From Acidimicrobiia bacterium (GTDB lineage Bacteria; Actinomycetota; Acidimicrobiia; UBA2766), in the NCBI GenBank assembly GCA_020850945.1, contig JADZDR010000004.1, positions 1-64,000 on the forward strand: 64,000 nt of DNA. Direction: 5' to 3'. Both the position numbers and the translations under genes were made by a program. Of the stretch, positions 48,398-58,915 are shown piece after piece. How positions within the stretch are numbered: the stretch's first letter is position 1; the number at the start of each line of letters is the position of its first letter. The notes under the pieces were generated by a model that made no database searches, had not been told where the DNA came from, and worked only from the letters and a program-made list of their open reading frames with translations.

Positions 48398-49294
48398 TCA
48401 CCGATCCTCGTAATAGGCGAGGAAGATGTCCTCGAGATCCGTTTCGTGCGAAGAGACGTTCTCGATCCCGAAGGGGGCCGCGAGCTCGAGCAGCTCGCTG
48501 AGAGAACCGTCGACGGTGAGACGGGCTGTGCGCCCGTCGACGCCGAGATCCCGCACCCCGGCGACCTGCCGGAGCGCGGCGGCGGGGACGCTGCCCTCGA
48601 ACGTGAGATCGAGTCTGCGACGAGCCCGCGATCTCAGGTTCGCGACCTCATCCACGACGACGAGCCTGCCCTCGCGCAGGATCCCCACCATGTCCGCAAC
48701 CGCCTCGACCTCGTCGAGCGCGTGGGACGAGAGGACTACCGTGCGGCCCGCGTCGCGCGCCTCCCGCACGAGCGCGAGGAACTCGTTCTGCATGAGGGGG
48801 TCGAGGCCGCTCGTCGGCTCGTCGAGCACGACGAGATCAGGTTCGTGCATGAAAGCCTGGATCAGGCCGACCTTCTGGCGGTTGCCGTGCGAGAGAGTGG
48901 CGATCCGCCGGTCGAGGTCGAGGTGGAATCGCTTCGCGAGGACCTCGACGACATCCCAGTCGACGTCAGCGCGTCCCCGCAAGCGTGCGAGGTATCGCAG
49001 GTACTGGGTGGCCGTGAGCGCGGCGTAGCCGTAGAAGTCCCCGGGCAGGTACCCGACTCGGCGATGCACCTCGTTGCGTTCGCGCCAGGTGTCGTGGCCG
49101 TGGATCGTGGCCTGTCCCGATGTGGGCCGGAGGAGGCCGAGCAACAACCGGATCGTGGTGGTCTTCCCGGCGCCGTTCGGACCGAGGTATCCGAACACGG
49201 CACCTGCCGGCACCTCGAGATCGAGCGAGTCGAGTGCGAGGGTGGCTCCGTATCCCTTCGTGAGGCCAGTCGCCTCGATCACAGCTTCGCTCAC
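48398..49294 (-). CDS. ABC transporter ATP-binding protein
   Basis: GYLGPNGAGKTTTIRLLLGLLRPTSG Walker A; LSHGNRQKVGLIQAFMHEPDLVVLDEPTSGLDP. Confidence 0.96.
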   Translation of the reverse strand: MSEAVIEATGLTKGYGATLALDSLDLEVPAGAVFGYLGPNGAGKTTTIRLLLGLLRPTSGQATIHGHDTWRERNEVHRRVGYLPGDFYGYAALTATQYLRYLARLRGRADVDWDVVEVLAKRFHLDLDRRIATLSHGNRQKVGLIQAFMHEPDLVVLDEPTSGLDPLMQNEFLALVREARDAGRTVVLSSHALDEVEAVADMVGILREGRLVVVDEVANLRSRARRRLDLTFEGSVPAAALRQVAGVRDLGVDGRTARLTVDGSLSELLELAAPFGIENVSSHETDLEDIFLAYYEDR

Positions 49295-49323
49295 GTCACC
49301 TGCACCGTAGCCGTGATGTTCCT

Positions 49324-50520
49324 TCAAGTGCGTCTGAACATGTAGACGCGCCCGCCGTGATCGACCACGTACAGGCGCCCGTCGGCGTCCTCGCCGAAGG
49401 ACGAGATCATGAGTCCGTCGGGCACACCTCCGAGCCGTGTGGCAGGGCCGGGGGATTCCGCGTCGAGGGTCCAGATGATGCCGCTGCAGTAGTCGCCGAA
49501 GACGTACTTGCCGTCGAGGGCGGGGATCGTGGGGCCGCGGTACACATGCCCGCCCGTCACCGAGCACCCACCACCGGAGGGATCGTCGTGGGAGTAGACG
49601 GCGGTCGGTGCGTGTGGGGAGTCGACCGTCACGTCCGTCCTGTGCTCGCGCTCTCCTTCGAAGGCGGGCCACGCGAAGTTGGGCCCGCCTTCGGCACGCA
49701 GGTCCTCGGCCCGCACCAGGTCGATCTCCTCCTGTGCGTCCTGGCCGACATCGCCTATCCAGAGGTCGCCCGTCTCACGATCGAACGAGTAGCGCCACGG
49801 GTTCCGCAGTCCCTTGGCCCACGTCTCGACCACACCCGACTCGACATCGACTCGCAACATCTTGCCGAGGAGCTCGGAGTCGTCCTGGGCGCGGTCCTCC
49901 GGGTCGTCCGCGGCACCGCCGTCACCCGTCCCCACCCACAGCCACCCGTCCGGGCCGAAGACGACGTTCCCACCGTTGTGGTTCTCGTACGGCTGGGGGA
50001 TCGAGAGGAGCGTGCGACGGGAGCGGATGCGGGCGGGTGTCGTCGTGCCGGCGGGATCGACCTCGAGCTCGACGAGTTGCGTGTCGCCGTCCTTGTCGGT
50101 GAAGTCGACGTAGATGAGGCCGTTCGTGGAGAAGTCCGGGTGGAACGCGAGGCCGAGGAGACCCTGTTCGGGCCCGTCACTGCCCACGTCGGCGGTCAGG
50201 TCGAGCCACGGCTCCGCCGCGGACCCGGGAGCCCCGGTGACGAGGATGCCCCCGGGCTGTTCGACGATGAACACCCGCGGGTCCCGCGGGGGACTCACGA
50301 CCATGACCGGTGACTCGAGGCCGTCCCAGGCGAGGTCGAGTTCAACGGAGCCTCCGGCTGGGGCACCTGTCGTGGCCGCTGCCCCGTCCGAGACCACGGG
50401 CGCCGCGCCCGAGCCGTCCGGCTTCTCGGCGCCGCAGGCGGCGAGGACGGTACCGAGAGCGAGGAGGAAGGCCAGGGCCGCACACAGGCCACGTCGGTCC
50501 GGTTGTTCCAGGTGGTGCAC
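49324..50520 (-). CDS. PQQ-dependent sugar dehydrogenase-like lipoprotein
   Basis: LGTVLAACGAE lipobox; EQGLLGLAFHPDFSTNGLIYVDFTD, PYENHNGGNVVFGPDGWLWVGTGDGG, GLRNPWRYSFDRETGDLWIGDVGQDAQEEIDLV. Confidence 0.92.
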   Translation of the reverse strand: MHHLEQPDRRGLCAALAFLLALGTVLAACGAEKPDGSGAAPVVSDGAAATTGAPAGGSVELDLAWDGLESPVMVVSPPRDPRVFIVEQPGGILVTGAPGSAAEPWLDLTADVGSDGPEQGLLGLAFHPDFSTNGLIYVDFTDKDGDTQLVELEVDPAGTTTPARIRSRRTLLSIPQPYENHNGGNVVFGPDGWLWVGTGDGGAADDPEDRAQDDSELLGKMLRVDVESGVVETWAKGLRNPWRYSFDRETGDLWIGDVGQDAQEEIDLVRAEDLRAEGGPNFAWPAFEGEREHRTDVTVDSPHAPTAVYSHDDPSGGGCSVTGGHVYRGPTIPALDGKYVFGDYCSGIIWTLDAESPGPATRLGGVPDGLMISSFGEDADGRLYVVDHGGRVYMFRRT

Positions 50521-50666
50521 GTCGGTTGTTCCGGGTCGTACCGTGCGAATGGGGGGATGATCCCCGAGGCTATTGCTTCGCAGTCAACTTCGCGGGCGGA
50601 ACACCGATCAGATAAAGACGAGATCGAGACCGAATGCGGCCGCCGCGGCCGCGAAAGGCGACGAAG

Positions 50667-51746
50667 GTGAGCGTGACACCTGACACGAAGCCACCTGCCG
50701 GGCCGGCCCCACCGGAGGACGCTCTCCAGGGGATCGAGGTCGGGCCTGCTCGGACCGACCTCCCGATCCTCGTGGCCGACGACGACCTGGTCACTCGCCG
50801 TCTGCTGTCCCGCACGCTCACCAAGTTCGGACACGAGGTGGTCGAGGTCGAAGACGGCAACTCGGCATGGGAGATCCTCGCTGCCGACACGCAGCCACGT
50901 CTCGCCGTCCTCGACTGGATGATGCCCGGGCTCGACGGGCCCGAGATCTGCCGGCAGCTCCGCGAGCTCCGCAAGTTCCGCAACCTGCGGGACGAGCCGT
51001 ACACGTACGTGATCCTCCTCACGGGGCGATCCGAGAAGGCCGACATCGTCGAGGGCATGAGTGCCGGGGCCGACGACTACCTGACCAAACCCTTCGACGA
51101 GAACGAGCTCGCCGTACGTCTCCGCGCGGGACTCCGCCTCCTCGACATGCAGAGCGAGCTCGTCGAGGCCCTCAGGCAGAAGGAGCTGCTGGCCGAGCAG
51201 AATCGTCAGCAGGCGATGCACGACCCGCTCACGGGGATCCTCAACCACGGGGCCATCCGCGAGGTGTTGGAGTCGGAGCTGAACAGGGGACGGCGCTGGA
51301 ACGATCCCGTGGCCGTCGTGCTCGCCGACCTCGACCACTTCAAGTGCGTCAACGACCGGTTCGGCCATCTGGCCGGCGACGAGACCCTGCGTGAGACGTC
51401 GAAGCGGATGCGCGCTGCCCTGCGCGACTACGACACGGTCGGCCGTTATGGGGGTGAGGAGTTCCTCGTCGTCCTCGCCGGGTGCTGGCCCCAGATCGCG
51501 CGGCGCATCGCCGAGCGCATCCGCACGGTCGTGGCCGCCCGGCCCGTCTCGACGTCCTCGGGGCCGATCGATGTGACGGCGAGCTTCGGTATCGGCGTGT
51601 GCAACTGGGAGCATCCGATCGACAGCGACTCGCTGATCAACGCCGCCGATCTCGCCCTGTACCGGGCGAAGGAAGCGGGCCGGAACAGGGTCGTCGTGGC
51701 CGGATACGAGGACTACGTACCGCCGGGGGAGACGCAACTCCGGTAG
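50667..51746 (+). CDS. Response regulator receiver - GGDEF diguanylate cyclase (PleD-like)
   Basis: ILVADDDLVTRRLLSRTL, VLDWMMPGLDGPEICRQLR, YLTKPFDENEL; YGGEEFLVVLAG. Confidence 0.95.
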   Translation: MSVTPDTKPPAGPAPPEDALQGIEVGPARTDLPILVADDDLVTRRLLSRTLTKFGHEVVEVEDGNSAWEILAADTQPRLAVLDWMMPGLDGPEICRQLRELRKFRNLRDEPYTYVILLTGRSEKADIVEGMSAGADDYLTKPFDENELAVRLRAGLRLLDMQSELVEALRQKELLAEQNRQQAMHDPLTGILNHGAIREVLESELNRGRRWNDPVAVVLADLDHFKCVNDRFGHLAGDETLRETSKRMRAALRDYDTVGRYGGEEFLVVLAGCWPQIARRIAERIRTVVAARPVSTSSGPIDVTASFGIGVCNWEHPIDSDSLINAADLALYRAKEAGRNRVVVAGYEDYVPPGETQLR

Positions 51747-51794
51747 TCGGGAGCAGCGACGCACGAGCGGTTGTGCGTCAGCTACGGTCGTGAG

Positions 51795-52850
51795 ATGGAC
51801 CAGGACAGGGCGAATGCCTTCCTCTTCAAGGTCTTCGGCGATGTCGCGACGTCGGCCGCCGTCGCCTGCCTCTCGATAGGGGACAGGACGGGGCTCTTCG
51901 GCGCGATGCGAGGTGCCGGGTATCTCACGCCGGCGCAGCTCGCCGCGCGGGCGGGGCTCCACACGCGGTATGTCGAGGAGTGGCTGGCGGCGATGGCGGC
52001 GGGGGGCTACGTCGAGTACGACCCGGATGCCGGCACGTTCCGCCTGCCCGACGAGCACGCGGTCGTGCTCGCGGACACCGAGAGCACACGGTTCCTCGGT
52101 GGTCTCCTCCAGATGGCACCTGCCGTGGTGCGACAGGCAGACCGAGTGGCCGCGTCGTTCGTGGAGGGGGGTGGGGTCCACTTCTCGGAGTTCGGCGAGG
52201 ACTTCGTGGAGGGGATGGAGCGGGCCAACGCACCCAACTTCGCGAACGTGCTCACGCGGAGGTGGATCCCTCTCTCCGACACCGCCCGACGCCACCTCGA
52301 CGCGGGGCGGCGAGTCCTCGACGTCGGGTGCGGGTCGGGCCGGTCGTCGGTTGCGATCGCGGCTGCCTGGCCGCGGGCCACCGTCGTCGCAGTCGAACCG
52401 GACGCGCGTTCGCTCGCCCGTGCCCGAGACCTCGCCGTGGAGCACGCGGTCGCGGATCGGATCGAGTTCTTCGCGATCGGCGCTGAGGACCTCGTGTTCG
52501 AGGGTGAGTTCGGTGTCGCTCTCAGTGTCGACGTCGTCCACGACATGGCGGATCCACGGCGTGCTCTCGAGGCCGTGCATCGCGCCCTGACCCCCGACGG
52601 GGTCTACCTGATGGCCGAACCGAACTGCTCTTCCGACCTGCGCCACAACCTCCATCCGATCGGGACGTTCTTCTACAGCATCTCCGTCCTGCACTGCCTC
52701 ACGCAGTCACTGGCCGTCGACGGGGCGGGACTGGGAGCGGGGTGGGGACGGGAGGCCGCGGCCGACCTCGCCCGCGCGGCGGGTTTCAGGGACGTGAGGG
52801 AGCTCGACCTCGGCAACCCGATCACGGCGCTGCTCGAGTGCCTCGCCTGA
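51795..52850 (+). CDS. Class I SAM-dependent methyltransferase with N-terminal winged-helix
   Basis: LTPAQLAARAGLHTRYVEEWLAAMAAGGYVEYD; RRVLDVGCGSGRSSVAIAAAWP. Confidence 0.9.
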   Translation: MDQDRANAFLFKVFGDVATSAAVACLSIGDRTGLFGAMRGAGYLTPAQLAARAGLHTRYVEEWLAAMAAGGYVEYDPDAGTFRLPDEHAVVLADTESTRFLGGLLQMAPAVVRQADRVAASFVEGGGVHFSEFGEDFVEGMERANAPNFANVLTRRWIPLSDTARRHLDAGRRVLDVGCGSGRSSVAIAAAWPRATVVAVEPDARSLARARDLAVEHAVADRIEFFAIGAEDLVFEGEFGVALSVDVVHDMADPRRALEAVHRALTPDGVYLMAEPNCSSDLRHNLHPIGTFFYSISVLHCLTQSLAVDGAGLGAGWGREAAADLARAAGFRDVRELDLGNPITALLECLA

Positions 52851-52859
52851 CCGCCGGGT

Positions 52860-52900
52860 TGTGAGGATCTCACCCGCGATGAGGACGCAGGATCCTCACA
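52860..52900. repeat. Inverted repeat (10-bp perfect arms, 21-nt spacer) after the methyltransferase gene
   Basis: TGTGAGGATC...GATCCTCACA; possible terminator hairpin. Confidence 0.7.
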
Positions 52901-52932
52901 GCCCTCTGTTCCCGCCGGGGGACGCGGCTATG

Positions 52933-52956
52933 TTTGCACTATGCGCGTAGTGCAAA
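52933..52956. promoter_or_regulatory. Operator-like palindrome upstream of sufB
   Basis: TTTGCACTA-tgcgcg-TAGTGCAAA ends 20 bp before the sufB start. Confidence 0.6.
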
Positions 52957-52976
52957 TGCGAGGGGCGTGAGCCGAG

Positions 52977-54413
52977 ATGAGCGTTCGCGACAGCCTGGCC
53001 CTCGACCGCCCCTACCAGTACGGGTGGGAGGACGACGTCGAGTACGACGTCGTCCTCGAGCCGGGCATCGACGAGGACAGGGTCCGGCTGATCTCGGAGA
53101 TCAAGGACGAACCGGACTGGATGCTGAAACTGCGCCTGCGCGGCCTGAAGGCATTCGAGAGGAAGCCGAACCCGACATGGCTCAGCTTCGACCTCGATGC
53201 GATCGACTTCGACCGCATCTCCTTCTACATGCAGCCGCGCGGCACAGCCGACCGCAACGAAGCGTGGGAGAACCTCCCTCCCGAGATGTACGAGACGATG
53301 GACAAGCTCCAGCTCACGGAGCAGACAGCCGTCCTCGCCGGCCAGGTCGCCCAGTACGACTCGGCAACCGTGTTCCACCGCCTCCAGGAGGACCTCGCCC
53401 GCCAGGGTGTCGTCTTCGTGAGTTTCGACGAAGCCGTGACCGAATACGAGGACATCTTCCGACCGTGGATCGGCCGCGTGATCCCCCCCGCGGACAACAA
53501 GTACGCCGCCCTCAACTACGCCGCCTTCAGCGGCGGATCGGCGATCTACGTGCCACCCGGTGTGAAGGTCACGGAGCCGTTGTCCAACTACTTCCGCATT
53601 AACTCGGCTGGGATGTTCCAGGGTGAACGCACGCTGATCGTCGTCGATCGGGATGCAGAGGTCACGTACTACGAGGGGTGCTCCTCGGCGGGACAGAACC
53701 TGAAGGAGAAGCGGGACCGACCCCCGCCCCTCCACTCGGCAGTCGTCGAGCTCGTCGCACTCGACGGGGCGACGATCAACTACATCACGATCCAGGAGTG
53801 GGCAGCCGACGTCTGGAACCTCGTGACCAAGCGGGGCGCCTGCTTCGGCGAGGCGTCTCGCATCAACTGGGTCAACTTCGAGTCGGGCTCCGGCCACACC
53901 GCCAAGTACCCCGGCACCGTCTGCCTCGGAGCCGGGTCCTCGACCTCGATCGACGCCGTCACGATCGCCGGTCCCGGCCAGACGCAGGATTCCGGCGCGA
54001 AGATCGTGCTCGCGGCTCCGCACACGTCCGGTACGGTCAACGCGAAGGGCATCTCGTTCGGCGGGGGGCGTGGCATCTACCGCGGACTGCTCGAGGCGAG
54101 GCAGCGAGCAGTCGGCGCGAAGCTCGCGTCGAGTTGTGACGCACTCCTCCTCGACGACGTCAGCGAGTCGACCACCCACCCCTACATCGACATCCGCAAC
54201 GACACTGTCCATCTCGCACACGAGGCGACGACCTCGAAGATCGGCGTGGACCAGATGTTCTACCTCATGAGCCGCGGCCTCTCGGAGCGGGAGGCGCAGG
54301 CGATGATCGTCTCCGGCTTCGTGGCGGCGACCGCCGAGAAGCTGCCGGCCGCGTACTACGCCGAGGTGCAGCGCATGATCGCCCTCCAGTTCGGTGACGA
54401 GGCGATCGGCTGA
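52977..54413 (+). CDS. sufB: Fe-S cluster assembly protein SufB
   Basis: YQYGWEDDVEYDVV...EPDWMLKLRLRGLKAFE...GSAIYVPPGVKVTEPLSNYFRIN...VTYYEGCSS...YIDIRNDTVHLAHEATTSKIGVDQMFYLMSRGLSE. Confidence 0.95.
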   Translation: MSVRDSLALDRPYQYGWEDDVEYDVVLEPGIDEDRVRLISEIKDEPDWMLKLRLRGLKAFERKPNPTWLSFDLDAIDFDRISFYMQPRGTADRNEAWENLPPEMYETMDKLQLTEQTAVLAGQVAQYDSATVFHRLQEDLARQGVVFVSFDEAVTEYEDIFRPWIGRVIPPADNKYAALNYAAFSGGSAIYVPPGVKVTEPLSNYFRINSAGMFQGERTLIVVDRDAEVTYYEGCSSAGQNLKEKRDRPPPLHSAVVELVALDGATINYITIQEWAADVWNLVTKRGACFGEASRINWVNFESGSGHTAKYPGTVCLGAGSSTSIDAVTIAGPGQTQDSGAKIVLAAPHTSGTVNAKGISFGGGRGIYRGLLEARQRAVGAKLASSCDALLLDDVSESTTHPYIDIRNDTVHLAHEATTSKIGVDQMFYLMSRGLSEREAQAMIVSGFVAATAEKLPAAYYAEVQRMIALQFGDEAIG

Positions 54414-54430
54414 GCTCCGCCACCGGATCG

Positions 54431-55399
54431 CTACCGTGAGCGTGTGTCCCCCGTTGCCTTGGTCCGGTGGCCGCGGGCGCGCCATCCCGCGCGGAGCCGC
54501 TCGCGGGCGAGCTGTGTCCACGTCTTGCCCGCCGGCTGAATCTCACCCGGGTGTGCGCGGCGCCAGAGAACACCGTTGAGCTCGCCGCCGAGGAGGAGGC
54601 CCAAACTCAGGAAGTAGACCCAGAGCATCGCCGCGATGAGGATCGCGATCGAGGACGTGATCCTGTTCCCACTCGCCGAGAACTCCGTGTAGACCCGGAA
54701 CGCGACGGATACGAGGATCCAGGAGACACCCGTGAACACGGCGCCGGGGAGGTCCCAGCGCCACGGGGTGCGGTGGTTGGGAGCGAGGTGGAAGATCGTC
54801 GCCCCCCACACGACGAGCACCGCGAACATGAGGGGATACGAGAACGCCTGCCACAGCACGTGGGCCACGGAGTCGTTCTCGATCGCAGCCGCCCCGAACC
54901 CGAGGAGGGGTCCGACGACGACGACGGCAAGCGTGAGCGCCGCCACGACGAGCGTACCGAGGGACATGCCGAGGGCGAGGAGACGCACGCTGACCCACGG
55001 GCGCACCTCCTCGATGTCGTAGGCGACGTCGAGGGCACGGATCACGGCGGCGAGGCCGCGGGATGCCGAGTAGACGGCGGCAATCACGGCGATCGTGAAC
55101 AGGCCCCCCTTCGGCTCACGAAAGAGCTCGTCGACGACGGGCCCGATCGTCTCCATGCCCGAGGGGCCGAACACGGCTGTGAGCCACGTGTCGATCTGTT
55201 CACGCACCTGGGCCTGGAGGGAAGCGCCGTTCTCCGCGGTCGGCAGCCAGCCCAGCATCGCGACCAGGGCGAGGGCGGCGAACGGGATGGAGAGGAGGGT
55301 CCAGAAGGCGACCTCGGCGGCGAGGCCCGAGAGCCTGTCCTGGACGCACTCGCGCCACGTGTCCGTGACCACGTTCCCGAGCGTCCTCCACCGCGACAT
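54431..55399 (-). CDS. YihY/BrkB family membrane protein
   Basis: RLSGLAAEVAFWTLLSIPFAALALVAML...YSASRGLAAVIRALDVAYDI...ILIAAMLWVYFLSLGLLLGGELNGV. Confidence 0.9.
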   Translation of the reverse strand: MSRWRTLGNVVTDTWRECVQDRLSGLAAEVAFWTLLSIPFAALALVAMLGWLPTAENGASLQAQVREQIDTWLTAVFGPSGMETIGPVVDELFREPKGGLFTIAVIAAVYSASRGLAAVIRALDVAYDIEEVRPWVSVRLLALGMSLGTLVVAALTLAVVVVGPLLGFGAAAIENDSVAHVLWQAFSYPLMFAVLVVWGATIFHLAPNHRTPWRWDLPGAVFTGVSWILVSVAFRVYTEFSASGNRITSSIAILIAAMLWVYFLSLGLLLGGELNGVLWRRAHPGEIQPAGKTWTQLARERLRAGWRARGHRTKATGDTRSR

Positions 55400-55438
55400 G
55401 TCCTCAACGTAGCGTTCGGCACGAGTCGCCCGGGGCGG

Positions 55439-56545
55439 TCAGGGAAGCTCGGTGAGCGGTGTGGCGTTCTCGTCGGCGGTGATCTGGAGGGCGGCGTGCG
55501 CGACGTTCCAGCTCTGCAGATTGACAGCGTCCATGCTGAGACCGCCCGTATCCCAGGCGATCTGCCGCTCCGGGTACAGACTCTGAAGCGTGACGCCGTC
55601 GGCGCCGGAATCGATCAGCATCTCCGGGTGGTATGCGAAGAGGATCACGTTCCCGGCTCCGACGCCGTAGCGGACGATCGTCGCCTCCCCGGTCCCGTCG
55701 GTGGTGGCAGCCCCAACCGGAGCCACGGCCCGCCCCCACACCTCGAGGCCGGCCGGTGCCGGGTCGGCGACGAACCACGGGCCACCGGCGTAGAAGAGCC
55801 TGACTTCGCCGGGCACGCCGATCGCCGCCATCGTCGGGTTCGAGGTGTCGATCGCAACGGCGTCGAGGTTCGCATTCGTCCCCCCGTTCCACGGCATCCA
55901 CGCGAGCGGACCCATGGTCGTCCCGGGCCAGAGGGCGAGGTCGTATTCGTAGGTCTGGTAGTCCCGGTCGCCCTCGGCGAAGGTGACTGCGTCGGCCGCC
56001 CAGTACGCGCCGGCACAGAAGCCGACGAAGTTGCCGCCGGACTCGACGAAGGCACGGATTCCGCTCTCGCCGGCAGCGGTGACGAAACGGTTGCGCCACC
56101 ACGCCCATCCGCCCGGTGCCACGAGCCCACGGAAGCGGCGGGATTCACCTGTACCCAAGCCGCCTGCGTTGATCTCGTCCGAGCCGATCCGCTCGTAGGT
56201 CCAGCCGAACTCGTCGAACATCGAGACGAGCGCGGTCACCTCGTCCTCCCAGACTCCGTCATCCTCGTAGCCGGGGTCGTACAGGGCGAAGTCCTTCGTG
56301 CACGAGGGGCAGTCCGCGTTCTTGGCATGTGCGTCAGTCGTGCGATCCGTGCCCGCCCGCCCGTCCGGACCTCCCCGGCCGGGGCGGTCCACACCCGAGC
56401 CAGCCCGGTCCGGCAGGTCGCCCCGTCCCGCCGTCGGTTCTGCTCCTGGCGGCTCGTTCCCGCACGCGGCGCCAGTCACGGCGAGGACGAGCGCCGTCAT
56501 GAGGGCAAGGCGAGCCACGCCGGCCCGCGGTCCCGTCAGTCGCAT
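55439..56545 (-). CDS. Lipoprotein with class-I glutamine-amidotransferase-like (BPL_N-like) domain
   Basis: LAVTGAACGNEP lipobox; RGLVAPGGWAWWRNRF, GGNFVGFCAGAYWAAD nucleophile elbow, ILFAYHPEM. Confidence 0.75.
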   Translation of the reverse strand: MRLTGPRAGVARLALMTALVLAVTGAACGNEPPGAEPTAGRGDLPDRAGSGVDRPGRGGPDGRAGTDRTTDAHAKNADCPSCTKDFALYDPGYEDDGVWEDEVTALVSMFDEFGWTYERIGSDEINAGGLGTGESRRFRGLVAPGGWAWWRNRFVTAAGESGIRAFVESGGNFVGFCAGAYWAADAVTFAEGDRDYQTYEYDLALWPGTTMGPLAWMPWNGGTNANLDAVAIDTSNPTMAAIGVPGEVRLFYAGGPWFVADPAPAGLEVWGRAVAPVGAATTDGTGEATIVRYGVGAGNVILFAYHPEMLIDSGADGVTLQSLYPERQIAWDTGGLSMDAVNLQSWNVAHAALQITADENATPLTELP

Positions 56546-56594
56546 GCAGTCATGATCGACATGGCGACCGGCTGCCATGAGCGGAGCCCGTCGC

Positions 56595-57557
56595 TCAGCC
56601 GGGACTCCACAGGGACAGAGCGAAATCCCGGTTCGGGTCGGTCCACCAGCCGCGTAGGTCGAGCCCCGCACCCTCGAGCTCCGCCACGACCCCGTCCTGC
56701 GTGAACTTCGCACTCGTCTCGGTGAGCAACTCCTCACCTGCGACGAAGCCGACTGTCAGCCCGAGGTCGGGGACGGACACCGTCTGGTCCCGTGTGGAGC
56801 GGAGGCGCATCTCGATCCAGGCCTCGGTGTCGTTCCAGAGTGCCACGTGAGTGAAGGCCGCGAGGTCGAAGTCGGCTCCCAGCTCACGATTGATCACGGC
56901 GAGGACGTTCTTGTTGAACGCGGCAGTGACACCGCGGGCATCGTCGTACGCGGCGACGAGCCGGCCGGTGGGCTTGACGAGATCGGTGCCGAGGAGAAGG
57001 GACTCCCCCGCGTCGAGTCCGGCCGCGACCTCTCCGAAGAAGGCTGCGCGGGCCTTGGGCGGGAAGTTCCCGATCGTCGAGCCGAGGAAGACGATCATGC
57101 GTCTCCCCTCACAGGGCAGCAGGTCGAGGTGATGCTCGAAATCACCGACGACGGCGTGGACGTCGACCCCGGGATACTCCTCTTCGAGGGCAGTCGCCGA
57201 CGCGTGCAGCACCCCCTCGCTCACGTCGAAGGGGCACACACGGGTAAGGCGGCCCGCGCGTCGCATGGCATCGAGGATCAGGCGCGTCTTCTCACCCGTG
57301 CCGGAGCCGAGCTCGACGAGCGTGTCCGCTCCCGCCACAGCCACGATGTCGTCCGCCGAGGCGGCGAGGATCGACCGCTCCGTGCGCGTGGGGTAGTACT
57401 CGTCGAGGCGCGTGATCTCGTCGAAGAGCCGCGAACCCGTGTCGTCGTAGAACCACTTCGGTGGCAGCGACTTGGGGGATGCGCCGAGCCCCGTGCGCAC
57501 GTCCGTGCGGAGGGCGTAGAGCATCTCGTCCGGGCCGATGTGGACATCGATTCGCAT
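56595..57557 (-). CDS. egtD: L-histidine N-alpha-methyltransferase EgtD
   Basis: [35 protein letters not shown]...[16 protein letters not shown]...[13 protein letters not shown]. Confidence 0.95.
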   Translation of the reverse strand: MRIDVHIGPDEMLYALRTDVRTGLGASPKSLPPKWFYDDTGSRLFDEITRLDEYYPTRTERSILAASADDIVAVAGADTLVELGSGTGEKTRLILDAMRRAGRLTRVCPFDVSEGVLHASATALEEEYPGVDVHAVVGDFEHHLDLLPCEGRRMIVFLGSTIGNFPPKARAAFFGEVAAGLDAGESLLLGTDLVKPTGRLVAAYDDARGVTAAFNKNVLAVINRELGADFDLAAFTHVALWNDTEAWIEMRLRSTRDQTVSVPDLGLTVGFVAGEELLTETSAKFTQDGVVAELEGAGLDLRGWWTDPNRDFALSLWSPG

Positions 57558-57571
57558 CGTCGCTCCTCTTC

Positions 57572-58915
57572 TCATCCCGGACGTGTCTCGGCCGGGGCAT
57601 CCCGCGCGCACCGGAAACCCACGAAGATCTGACGCCGCACGGGGAAGTCCCAGTTCCGAAACGTCGTCCGGCACGCGGTCGGATGCGTCGCCCACGAACC
57701 GCCGCGCAGCACCTTGTACTCGGAACCGAAGAAGACCTCGCTGTACTCCCGGTAGGGTGCCGCCCTGAAGCCGGGATAGGCGGCGAAGTCACTCGACGTC
57801 CACTCCCACACGTCGCCGAGCATCTGCAGGCAGCCATGTGGACTGCCCGGGCCGTCGACGGGATCCGCCGGGAGCGGGCCGAACGGTGACGGAGTGCCGT
57901 CCCACCACAGGTTGGGTCGGGGCTCTCGTGTGTGGGGGCGATCCTGCCCCGGGCCGAGTGACTTGTCCGAGATGCCGTCCCAGGAGGCGGCCAGCTCCCA
58001 TTCCGCCTCGGTGGGGAGTCGCTTGCCTGCCCAGCGGGCGTATGCGTCGGCCTCGTACCAGGAGACGTGCATGACGGGCTCGTCGGGGCGGAGGTCCTCG
58101 ATGTGGCCGAAGCGGTTGCGAAGCCAGCCGCCGCCCCCGTCGCGGAGCCAGGACTGCGGGTGTTCGAGCCTGGCGCGCCGCCGGTGATCCCATCCGATCG
58201 GATCCCACAGTCTCGACTCCGCGTAGCCGCCGTCGTCGACGAAGGCGAGGAAGTCCCCGCACGTGACCGGCGTGACGTCCATGAGAAAGGGGGCGACCGC
58301 CCTCTCGTGAGCGGGCCGTTCGTTGTCGTAGGCACAGGCGACGTCGGCGCCCATCGTGAAGGATCCGCCGTCCACGAATACCTCCTCCCGCGTGGGACGC
58401 GACGTGGGACGAAGCACGCCGGCCTCGGGCGGGAGGTAACCGCGGGCCGGATCGGACTCGCCGAGGAGTTGGAGTGTGGCGAGCATCGTCTCGACATGCT
58501 GCTGCTCGTGCTGCACGACCATGTCGTAGACGTGGGGGACGAGACCCGGCCACGGTGCGAACGTCACAGTGTCGAGCCCGGCGAGCACGTCGAGGACCCG
58601 GCTCCTCACATCGGCCACGTAGGCCCGGGCCTCCGGTGGCGTGAGCAGCGGCAGGGCGGGTCGTTCGGCACGGGGATGCTCGAACGCGTCGTACATGTCG
58701 TCGTATGCGGCGGACGTGGTGGGGATCCCCGCAACTCGGTCGAGGAGCCAGAGCTCCTCGTAGTTGCCGATGTGGGCGAGGTCCCACACGAGCGGGGACA
58801 TGAGTGGCGAGATCTGGCGCGCCAGCGTCGCGTCGTCGAGAGGGGCGAGCAGATCGAGGGTACGGGCCCGGGCCTCCTCGAGCCGGGCGCCGAGAGCGGC
58901 CGTCAGCGCGTCCAC
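57572..58915 (-). CDS. egtB: Ergothioneine biosynthesis sulfoxide synthase EgtB
   Basis: DinB-like [23 protein letters not shown]...[18 protein letters not shown]-sulfatase domain [14 protein letters not shown]...[39 protein letters not shown]. Confidence 0.95.
   Translation of the reverse strand: MDALTAALGARLEEARARTLDLLAPLDDATLARQISPLMSPLVWDLAHIGNYEELWLLDRVAGIPTTSAAYDDMYDAFEHPRAERPALPLLTPPEARAYVADVRSRVLDVLAGLDTVTFAPWPGLVPHVYDMVVQHEQQHVETMLATLQLLGESDPARGYLPPEAGVLRPTSRPTREEVFVDGGSFTMGADVACAYDNERPAHERAVAPFLMDVTPVTCGDFLAFVDDGGYAESRLWDPIGWDHRRRARLEHPQSWLRDGGGGWLRNRFGHIEDLRPDEPVMHVSWYEADAYARWAGKRLPTEAEWELAASWDGISDKSLGPGQDRPHTREPRPNLWWDGTPSPFGPLPADPVDGPGSPHGCLQMLGDVWEWTSSDFAAYPGFRAAPYREYSEVFFGSEYKVLRGGSWATHPTACRTTFRNWDFPVRRQIFVGFRCARDAPAETRPG

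Noticed and set aside
47552-49345. 597-aa forward ORF
   Set aside because: Antisense to the ABC permease and ATPase genes, which carry clear Walker and signature motifs.
50498-50533. Direct repeat CGGTTGTTCC x2
   Set aside because: Short; one copy is inside the PQQ-dehydrogenase-like coding start, so probably chance.
50295-52694. 799-aa reverse ORF
   Set aside because: Shadow of the response-regulator GGDEF and methyltransferase genes.
52896-54521. 541-aa reverse ORF over sufB
   Set aside because: Shadow of sufB; low-complexity composition.
54467-56704. 745-aa forward ORF
   Set aside because: Antisense to the BrkB and GATase-like lipoprotein genes.
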